This document shows positions 1 through 4,428 of a stretch of DNA of 5,534 nucleotides, in pieces (the stretch's first letter is position 1; each line of letters begins with the position of its first letter). The translations under genes and the position numbers were made by a program. The stretch spans positions 1-5,534 of the forward strand of contig DSDH01000185.1 of assembly GCA_011055475.1 (NCBI GenBank), written 5' to 3'. This DNA is from Phycisphaerales bacterium (GTDB lineage: Bacteria > Planctomycetota > Phycisphaerae > Sedimentisphaerales > Anaerohalosphaeraceae). The notes beneath the pieces are model-generated. The model was not told the DNA's origin. It searched no databases and saw nothing but the letters and a program-made list of their open reading frames with translations.

Positions 1-261
1 AGGATTCGAAAGGCCAATCCGAGCCAAGCCCGCCTCTGTGAGTCTGGGGATTCTCCGCTCGTGTGTACTCGGTTTACACAACGGGGCTGCAGGGTGTAAG
101 GCGATGCGGAATCCACGGGAGCACAACCCTGCGGGCATCCTGGTAGCCTGCCAAGTACAACTAATGCAATGTCTGCAAGGCCATGGCGGGACGGAATCTT
201 GTCTATCAGTTGATAAAGCATTCTCAGACAAGCAGTTGCGCTGTTTATGTATCCGCCAACA

Positions 262-278
262 TGTGCAATTTATGCACA
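262..278. promoter_or_regulatory. Palindromic operator (site A) upstream of the activator gene
   Basis: The sequence is TGTGCA-ATTTA-TGCACA, a perfect 6-bp inverted repeat around a 5-bp centre. It ends 7 bp before the -35 hexamer of the promoter at 286-313. The same TGTGCA-N5-TGCAC pattern occurs twice more ahead of the next gene (1831-1847 and 1873-1889), so it is very likely a binding site of one shared protein. The best candidate is the Fis-type HTH protein encoded immediately downstream, which would make this an autoregulatory site. Its position, centred about 50 bp before the expected transcription start, allows either activation or repression. Confidence 0.6.
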
Positions 279-285
279 CATATCA

Positions 286-313
286 TTGACAGTCGCGGAT
301 CGCCGGGTACAAT
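286..313 (+). promoter_or_regulatory. Sigma-70 type promoter of the activator gene
   Basis: A perfect -35 hexamer TTGACA (286-291) is followed after 16 bp by TACAAT (308-313), one mismatch from the TATAAT consensus. Transcription would start near 320, giving a leader of about 36 nt that contains the ribosome binding site GAGGAGG (342-348), 7 nt before the ATG at 356. The adjacent dyad at 262-278 suggests the promoter is regulated. The call rests on consensus match and position only. Confidence 0.65.
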
Positions 314-355
314 GGAATAATCGTCTTTATGGGCCCGCCTTGAGGAGGACACGCC

Positions 356-1705
356 ATGAGAATACTGGTTGTGGACGCGACAAATGATATGTGCCGGCGG
401 CTGGAGGGGCTTTTCGGTCCTTCCGGAGCGTGCGTGGTGCGCGTGAGCAACCTGGACCGCGTGCTGGAGTGCTTCGAGTCCGAGTCTTTTGACGTGCTGC
501 TCATCGACAGCAAGGCCTTCAAGGCCGGCCGGGCCGACGGGATCGAGCTTCTTGAGGTCATCTCCACGAATAGCCCCATGACGCAGGTGATCTTCCTGGC
601 CGAGCGTGAGGACCTGCGGACGGCGTTTTCCGCCTTGAAGGCCGGGAGCTTTCAGTACGCCAGGCTGCCTTTGTCGGACCTGGAGCTGAAGCTCCTGGTG
701 GAGACATCCCTGGAGCGGCGGCCCGTGTATGGCGCGAACCTGCTGCTTCGGTCCAAGGCCAAGACCGTCAAGTTCCAGCAGCTCATCGGTCGCGCCCCGT
801 CCATGCAGAACGTCTATCAGCAGATTCAGCAGGCCGCGGCGACGGATGTGCCCGTACTGATCAGCGGCGAGACCGGGACGGGCAAGGACCTGGTGGCCCA
901 GGCGATCCATGCCCGCAGTCCGCGGGCGAAGGGCCCGTTTGTCCCCGTCAATCTCGGCGCGCTGCCGGCGGAGTTGGTGCCGGGGGAGCTTTTCGGGCAT
1001 GAGAAGGGCGCGTTTACGGGGGCGATGGAACAGCGCAGCGGCAAGTTTGAGCAGGCCAACAACGGCACCATCTTTCTGGACGAGATCAACGCGATTGATG
1101 AGAAGGTGCAGGTGGGGCTCTTGCGGCTCATTGAGGAGAAGCGTTTTCATCGGCTGGGAGGGCGGCAGTCCTTCTCGTGTGATGCACGAATCATCGCCGC
1201 GACCAATGCGGACCTGCGAAGCGAGGTCAAGGCGGGGCGATTCCGCCAGGATTTGTTCTATCGTCTGGATGTCTTCCCGATTGTCGTGCCGCCCCTTCGG
1301 GCCCGGCAGGGTGACCTGACCCTGCTCATCGAGGCGTTTCTGAAGCGCTACAATACCGTCTATCAGAAGAGCCTTCTGGGCATCTCTCCGGGGTGTATGT
1401 CGCTCTTGGAGTCGTACGACTGGCCCGGCAACGTCCGGGAGCTGAAGAACGTGATCCAGCGGGGGGTCCTGATATGTGATGGCCCGGTGCTGCTGCCCGA
1501 CCATCTCCCGCAGCGGATGCGGTCGCCCCAGCGTGCCCGGGGCAGGGTGGTGATCGAGTTGGGCACGCCCCTGCGGGACGTGGAGCGCGAGATGATCGCC
1601 CGGACGCTTCGGGCCGTGGGCAACAACCGTAAGAAAGCCGCCGAACTGCTGGGGATAAGCCGGCGGGCGCTCTACAACAAGCTGGCGAAATATGGCATCG
1701 ACTGA
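356..1705 (+). CDS. Sigma-54-dependent NtrC-family transcriptional activator with a degenerate receiver domain
   Basis: This is a 449-residue cytoplasmic enhancer-binding protein, the usual length for the NtrC family. Residues 1-120 form a receiver-like domain. D51 sits at the phosphoacceptor position (LLID), but the acidic pair is reduced to D7-A8, the switch Thr/Ser is A82 and the KP lysine is L104. Residues 143-370 are the AAA+ ATPase: Walker A GETGTGKD (171-178), GAFTGA loop for sigma-54 contact (218-223), Walker B IFLDE (239-243), sensor ATN (282-284), candidate arginine fingers R297 and R303, and WPGNVREL (356-363). Residues 405-448 carry a Fis-type helix-turn-helix (AAELLGISRRALYNKL). 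The ATG follows GAGGAGG by 7 nt. The ATPase looks fully intact, so it should open sigma-54 promoters. With the receiver switch eroded, control may not be by ordinary phosphorylation. No partner histidine kinase lies in the window. The likely target is the operon starting at 2050. Confidence 0.95.
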   Translation: MRILVVDATNDMCRRLEGLFGPSGACVVRVSNLDRVLECFESESFDVLLIDSKAFKAGRADGIELLEVISTNSPMTQVIFLAEREDLRTAFSALKAGSFQYARLPLSDLELKLLVETSLERRPVYGANLLLRSKAKTVKFQQLIGRAPSMQNVYQQIQQAAATDVPVLISGETGTGKDLVAQAIHARSPRAKGPFVPVNLGALPAELVPGELFGHEKGAFTGAMEQRSGKFEQANNGTIFLDEINAIDEKVQVGLLRLIEEKRFHRLGGRQSFSCDARIIAATNADLRSEVKAGRFRQDLFYRLDVFPIVVPPLRARQGDLTLLIEAFLKRYNTVYQKSLLGISPGCMSLLESYDWPGNVRELKNVIQRGVLICDGPVLLPDHLPQRMRSPQRARGRVVIELGTPLRDVEREMIARTLRAVGNNRKKAAELLGISRRALYNKLAKYGID

Positions 1706-1711
1706 TCCGTG

Positions 1712-1728
1712 TGTGCACAAATGACACA
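1712..1728. promoter_or_regulatory. Weak operator copy (site B) just after the activator stop codon
   Basis: The sequence is TGTGCA-CAAAT-GACACA. The left half-site is perfect and the right half keeps only CACA of TGCACA. The TGTG and CACA ends are exactly 13 bp apart, as in site A. It also reads as GTGTG-N9-CACAC (1711-1729), an inverted repeat. It begins 7 bp after the TGA of the activator. It may be a third, weaker enhancer site for the downstream operon, or chance. Confidence 0.35.
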
Positions 1729-1830
1729 CTCGCCATAAGCCCAGGATTTCGCCAGTTCGGCCCCTTCTGCACGCTATTCGTGCCCTTGTGAGCTTCTCTC
1801 GGTGAAGGAAAGAAGTACCAGAGAATCCAG

Positions 1831-1847
1831 TGTGCACAATGTGCACT
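1831..1847. promoter_or_regulatory. Enhancer-type operator (site C), distal
   Basis: The core is GTGCAC-AAT-GTGCAC (1832-1846), two self-complementary hexamers forming a dyad with a 3-bp centre. A leading T extends it to TGTGCA-N5-TGCACT. Its centre lies about 195 bp before the predicted sigma-54 start near 2035. It is exactly 42 bp from the next copy, four helical turns, which puts both on the same DNA face. NtrC itself is known to bind dyads with TGCAC/GTGCA half-sites, so binding by the Fis-type HTH protein encoded at 356-1705 is a reasonable inference. Confidence 0.7.
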
Positions 1848-1872
1848 TGAATGGAGCGTCTTCTGTCAACCC

Positions 1873-1889
1873 TGTGCACATGGTGCACG
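1873..1889. promoter_or_regulatory. Enhancer-type operator (site D), proximal
   Basis: The core is GTGCAC-ATG-GTGCAC (1874-1888), with a leading T giving TGTGCA-N5-TGCACG. It matches the copy at 1831-1847 in both hexamers and differs only in the 3-bp centre and the last base. Its centre lies about 154 bp before the predicted transcription start, typical for a site from which a sigma-54 activator reaches the promoter by DNA looping. The two copies together would support cooperative binding of two dimers and hexamer assembly. Confidence 0.7.
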
Positions 1890-2008
1890 GTATCCCTTCC
1901 CCCTACGGCTTGGGCAGGACGTTCAAAGGCCGTCCAGGCCCCTATCGAGTTTTCTGAGCAATCGTAAAGCGTTGTCACAAAGGCAGATGTGCAATTGTCG
2001 GCCAGTCC

Positions 2009-2023
2009 AGGCACGCCGCTTGT
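2009..2023 (+). promoter_or_regulatory. Candidate sigma-54 (-24/-12) promoter of the receiver-methyltransferase operon
   Basis: The sequence AGGCACG-CCGC-TTGT matches the consensus TGGCACG-N4-TTGC with correct spacing and 13 of... in detail, every fixed base except the first (A for T) and the last (T for C). The mismatch at -12 (GT instead of GC) weakens the call. Support comes from context: a sigma-54 activator is encoded directly upstream, and paired dyads lie about 150-195 bp before the expected start near 2035. That start gives a short leader of about 15 nt to the ATG at 2050, or 48 nt to the alternative ATG at 2083. Confidence 0.5.
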
Positions 2024-2049
2024 TAGGGTGTGATCCGTGGAGAAGACAG

Positions 2050-2484
2050 ATGGGACGTTTTGCTTCACACGAGTGTTCTGAGATGGATAAGAAAGGCCAT
2101 GCGGTATTGCTCTTCAGCCGGGGCCACACTCTGGATGTCCGGCCTCTGTTGAAGGAAATGGGTTTTGAGGTCGTGGCCAAGCGCAGCACGGCCGAACTCG
2201 TGGACGATCTTCGTCACGGGTCCTATCGAGCGGCCATTCTGGACCATGATGGGCTCGACCGGGACGTGCTGGAGGTCATCCTGAATATTCAGGACTTCGA
2301 CCGGGAGATGCCGGTGGTCGTGATCAGCAACGCCCGGGAAATGGAGCACAAGGAATTGCTCGTTTCTCTGGGACGGATTTACCTGATCAACGCGAACGGC
2401 AGCCTAACCCAGCTTCGCCGCGGGCTGCAGGCCGCGCTGGAGCCGTTTCATGGCGGTGGTGGAGAACAGAGTCAAGCACAGTGA
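2050..2484 (+). CDS. Stand-alone receiver-like (CheY-type) protein, degenerate
   Basis: This 144-residue protein has the pattern of a single receiver domain and no output domain. Strand 1 is HAVLLFS (17-23) but lacks the acidic pair. YRAAILDHDG (59-68) places D65 at the phosphoacceptor position, VVVISN (89-94) offers S93 as switch residue, and the KP lysine is missing (IYLINANG). The C-terminal tail is Gly/Gln-rich. The ATG at 2050 follows GGAG (2039-2042) by 7 nt; the ATG at 2083 (MDKKGHAVLLF) also suits the domain but has a poor ribosome site. Expression is probably sigma-54 dependent. The stop lies 10 bp before the methyltransferase start, so the two are almost surely one transcript. The protein could be a signal input, a phosphate sink or a protein-protein adaptor for the upstream activator. 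I cannot tell which, and its function is unknown. Confidence 0.75.
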   Translation: MGRFASHECSEMDKKGHAVLLFSRGHTLDVRPLLKEMGFEVVAKRSTAELVDDLRHGSYRAAILDHDGLDRDVLEVILNIQDFDREMPVVVISNAREMEHKELLVSLGRIYLINANGSLTQLRRGLQAALEPFHGGGGEQSQAQ

Positions 2485-2494
2485 AAGGCGGGAT

Positions 2495-3964
2495 ATGACA
2501 AACCGGTCGCTATACCAACCCTTGCCCGACGCCGCGGTTCGGCGCGTGGCCGAGGCGGCGTTCGAGGTGCTCGCCAAATCGGGGATCAAGGTCTTTTCCG
2601 AAGCGGCCCGTGAAGCCCTGCTCGCCGCCGGCGCCGAGGCGGCCGAGGACAGGATCATCAGGCTGCCGCGCGGCCTCGTCGAGGACGCCATCGCCAGCAA
2701 TCCTTCGTCCATCACGCTCTACTCGCGGGATGATGCCCGAGACGCGGTCTTGGAAAGGAACCGGGTGCACTATGGAACCGGCGGGACCGCCATCTACGTG
2801 CTCGATCCGCAGACGGGCGAGCGTCGGCCCTCCACGACCGAGGACGTGATTCTCAACGCCATGCTCGTGGATCGCCTCGAGTACGTGGATGTCTTCACGA
2901 TTAACGTTTTCCCGCACGACATCGAGGACAAGGACGACATCGACGTCAACCGATTCTTCCATGCGCTGGCGAATACCCGAAAGCACGTCATGGGCGGGAT
3001 CTATTCCTTTTCCGGTTGTCAGAAGGTTGTGCGGATGGCCGAGATGATCGCCGGCGGCCCCGAGGCCCTGCGCGAGAGGCCGTTTGTGTCCTTCATCACC
3101 CTGCTCATCAGCCCGTTCAAGGTGGACAAGCACTATGGGGACATGACCTGCTATCTGGCGCGGGAGGGCCTGCCCGTGGTGGTTCCGACCGAGCCGATCT
3201 GCGGGACCACCTCTCCGATCACGCTGGCGGGCAACGTGCTGACCCACGTGGCCGAGACGCTGGCGGGCATCACGCTGGTTCAGGCCGTCCGGCGGGGGGC
3301 CCCCGGGATCTGCGGGAGCGTGGGTTCCATCACCGATCTGCGGACGATGAACCATCTGGGGGGACCGATTGAGCGGGCGATGATTAACGCGGCGGTGGCC
3401 CAGATGGCCCAGTACTTTGAGCTTCCCCTGTATTCGACGGGGGGCACCACCGACGCCAAGGCGGTAGGCCCGCAGGCGACCTACGAAAGCGCCATGTCCT
3501 CGCTGCTGGTGGGCATGGCCGGGGCCAACTACATCCACGATGCGGCCGGTCTGATGGAGTCCGATCTGACGGTCTCGTACGAGAAACTCGTGCTGGACAA
3601 CGAGATCCTGGGCATGTGCCACCGCGTGCTGCGAGGCATCACCGCGGACGACGACACACTGGCCCTGGACCTGATCCTCGAGAAGGGGCCTGGGCGCGAC
3701 TACCTGGCCGAGGAGCATACGATTCGCCACATGCGTCGGGAGTTCTTCGTGCCCACGCTGGCCAATCGTGACCCGCGTGAGCGGACCACGCCCGACGGCA
3801 CGGCCGTGGCGCGGGCGGCGGCGTTCGTGCGGGAGGTACAAGAGGCCCCGCTGGGGCAGTGCCTCACCCCGAAGCTGCGGGACTGGATTCTGCGGCAATT
3901 CCCGGAGATCGTGGGCGTCGATCGGCACAACGAGCAGGAGCCGGTGGCGAACGCGGGCACGTGA
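2495..3964 (+). CDS. MttB-family (COG5598) methylamine/betaine:corrinoid methyltransferase without pyrrolysine
   Basis: This 489-residue protein has the full length of the trimethylamine methyltransferase (MttB) family, cytoplasmic TIM-barrel enzymes that move a methyl group from an amine to Co(I) of a corrinoid protein. Family-type stretches are YGTGGTAIYVLDPQTGERRP (93-112), KHVMGGIYS (163-171), MIAGGPEALRERPFVSFIT (184-202), LPVVVPTEPICGTTSPITLAG (split at 226-246) and STGGTTDAKAVGPQATYES (314-332). The frame is open throughout and ends in TGA, so there is no in-frame amber codon. It belongs with the non-pyrrolysine members, whose studied representatives demethylate glycine betaine, proline betaine, carnitine or gamma-butyrobetaine. 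The substrate here is unknown. The start is ambiguous: ATG 2495 lies 10 bp after the previous stop with AAAGG 6 nt upstream; ATG 2450 has GGAG 7 nt upstream but overlaps the previous gene by 35 bp. Confidence 0.93.
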   Translation: MTNRSLYQPLPDAAVRRVAEAAFEVLAKSGIKVFSEAAREALLAAGAEAAEDRIIRLPRGLVEDAIASNPSSITLYSRDDARDAVLERNRVHYGTGGTAIYVLDPQTGERRPSTTEDVILNAMLVDRLEYVDVFTINVFPHDIEDKDDIDVNRFFHALANTRKHVMGGIYSFSGCQKVVRMAEMIAGGPEALRERPFVSFITLLISPFKVDKHYGDMTCYLAREGLPVVVPTEPICGTTSPITLAGNVLTHVAETLAGITLVQAVRRGAPGICGSVGSITDLRTMNHLGGPIERAMINAAVAQMAQYFELPLYSTGGTTDAKAVGPQATYESAMSSLLVGMAGANYIHDAAGLMESDLTVSYEKLVLDNEILGMCHRVLRGITADDDTLALDLILEKGPGRDYLAEEHTIRHMRREFFVPTLANRDPRERTTPDGTAVARAAAFVREVQEAPLGQCLTPKLRDWILRQFPEIVGVDRHNEQEPVANAGT

Positions 3965-3968
3965 TGCC

Positions 3969-4085
3969 ATGAGCAGAGGCGGTTGGAGGTTCAGATGCGG
4001 GCGTTTTGGCAAGGGCCGCCATCTCCATGCAGACCTTGGAGACGACAACGACGTTCTGGAATGGAAGCGAACACCTTTGAATTGA
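3969..4085 (+). CDS. Possible 38-residue small ORF between methyltransferase and zinc-ribbon gene
   Basis: An ATG 4 nt after the methyltransferase stop opens a 38-codon frame ending in TGA at 4083-4085, which abuts the ribosome binding site of the zinc-ribbon gene. The product is basic at the N-terminus (MSRGGWRFRCGRFGKGRHLH) and acidic afterwards. I see no ribosome binding site, and no family is recognised. The spacing would suit translational coupling, but a chance frame in a 132-bp spacer is just as likely. Confidence 0.2.
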   Translation: MSRGGWRFRCGRFGKGRHLHADLGDDNDVLEWKRTPLN

Positions 4086-4096
4086 GGAGATGAGCC

Positions 4097-4327
4097 ATGG
4101 TTATTGAATTTCACTGTCCTCACTGTGAAGTGCGACTGAAGGCGGGCGAGAATCTGGCCGGGAAATCGGGCACCTGCCCCAACTGCAACAAGGAAATCCA
4201 GGTTCCCGAGGCCGCGACGACCGACGAAGGCTCCGACACCACGGACGAAGCGTCGGAGACGACGGAAGAAAACTCGGAGGCGACCGCGCAGAGCGGCAAG
4301 CAGAAGGACGACGAGTCGGTGTCTTAG
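4097..4327 (+). CDS. Small zinc-ribbon protein with acidic Thr/Ser/Glu tail
   Basis: This 76-residue protein has two parts. Residues 1-37 form a zinc ribbon, C7-P-H-C10 and C27-P-N-C30, separated by 16 residues that include the AGKSGTCPNC turn and followed by an IQVP strand. The four cysteines should bind one zinc. Residues 38-76 are low-complexity and acidic, with three tandem heptads TTDEGSD, TTDEASE and TTEENSE (41-61), and are probably disordered. There is no signal peptide or membrane segment. The ATG follows GAGGAG (4084-4089) by 7 nt, a strong site. Similar N-terminal ribbons occur as small proteins or as the start of larger proteins in several environmental phyla. Its placement between two MttB-family genes suggests co-expression with them, but its role is unknown: a protein or nucleic-acid adaptor is possible. 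It ends in TAG, the only amber stop among the complete genes here. Confidence 0.85.
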   Translation: MVIEFHCPHCEVRLKAGENLAGKSGTCPNCNKEIQVPEAATTDEGSDTTDEASETTEENSEATAQSGKQKDDESVS

Positions 4328-4365
4328 CCGGCCGGCGGGATGCGTGTGTCCATGAGCGCTTCTTG

Positions 4366-4387
4366 TCCGGCGGGTGGACCCGCCGGG
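4366..4387 (+). other. Strong GC hairpin in the gap before the second methyltransferase
   Basis: CCGGCGGG (4367-4374) and CCCGCCGG (4379-4386) form a perfect 8-bp stem around the tetraloop TGGA. It is extended by a T-G pair (4366/4387) and a G-C pair (4365/4388). No T-run follows, so it is not a standard intrinsic terminator. A second copy of CCGGCGGG at 4332-4339 could compete for the same partner. It may act as an mRNA stability or processing element, or as an attenuator between the zinc-ribbon and methyltransferase genes. Confidence 0.45.
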
Positions 4388-4428
4388 CGGGAGGCCTCAA
4401 GAGCCTTGTATGACGAAGGATAGAAGAG

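Larger units (their letters stand above)
1..355. other. Non-coding leader region upstream of the sigma-54 activator
   Basis: I see no convincing gene here. One + frame is open from the left edge to a TGA at 287-289, but its translation is cysteine- and histidine-rich without a recognisable motif. Its codons lack the strong third-position G/C bias of the genes downstream, and it runs through the operator and the -35 box described below. The stretch is visibly richer in A/T than the coding regions. It holds a TGTGTA-N7-TACACA palindrome (62-80), the TGTGCA-N5-TGCACA dyad (262-278), a sigma-70 type promoter (286-313) and the ribosome binding site of the next gene (GAGGAGG, 342-348). I see no tRNA, terminator or mobile-element end. 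Confidence 0.6.
1706..2049. other. Regulatory intergenic region between activator and target operon
   Basis: This 344-bp gap has no credible coding potential. In order it contains a weak dyad just after the activator stop (1712-1728), a small GCACG-N5-CGTGC hairpin without a T-run (1769-1783), two strong GTGCAC-N3-GTGCAC dyads (1831-1847, 1873-1889), a lone TGTGCA half-site (1988-1993) and a candidate -24/-12 promoter (2009-2023). Paired upstream sites 150-200 bp before a sigma-54 promoter are the classic layout of an NtrC-type control region. I see no clear intrinsic terminator for the activator gene, so some read-through into the operon is possible. Confidence 0.7.

Noticed and set aside
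1..15. GGATTCGAA at the left edge, resembling a minus-strand tRNA T-loop
   Set aside because: The base expected to be G53 pairing with C61 does not fit, and no other tRNA arm is visible.
188..202. Second -24/-12-like sequence upstream of the activator
   Set aside because: Only the GG and TTG cores match, and a much better sigma-70 promoter lies closer to the gene.
2..289. Open + frame from the left edge, possibly the end of an upstream gene
   Set aside because: No motif, little third-position G/C bias, and it overlaps the operator and -35 box of the activator promoter. A partial gene cannot be fully excluded.
1769..1783. GCACG-N5-CGTGC hairpin as a terminator of the activator gene
   Set aside because: The stem is only 5 bp and no T-run follows.
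1911..1925. Alternative -24/-12-like sequence TGGGCAG-N4-TTCA
   Set aside because: More mismatches than the one at 2009-2023, and it lies only about 20 bp from the proximal enhancer-type site, too close for looping.
1940..1965. Possible IHF site between the enhancer sites and the promoter
   Set aside because: The WATCAR-N4-TTR consensus is not met on either strand; only loosely A/T-rich.
245..2068. A 607-codon open frame on the minus strand across the activator gene
   Set aside because: It is an antisense shadow of a GC-rich gene. The + strand product has every motif of a sigma-54 activator, while the minus translation is Arg/His/Pro/Gly-rich without a recognisable domain.
2510..4123. A 537-codon open frame on the minus strand across the first methyltransferase
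   Set aside because: Antisense shadow with His/Arg/Gly-rich low-complexity translation; the + strand encodes a clear MttB-family protein.
4325..4423. Amber stop of the zinc-ribbon gene as a pyrrolysine read-through codon
   Set aside because: Read-through would add 31 low-complexity residues over a hairpin region and end at another TAG; no pyl gene is visible and neither methyltransferase uses amber.
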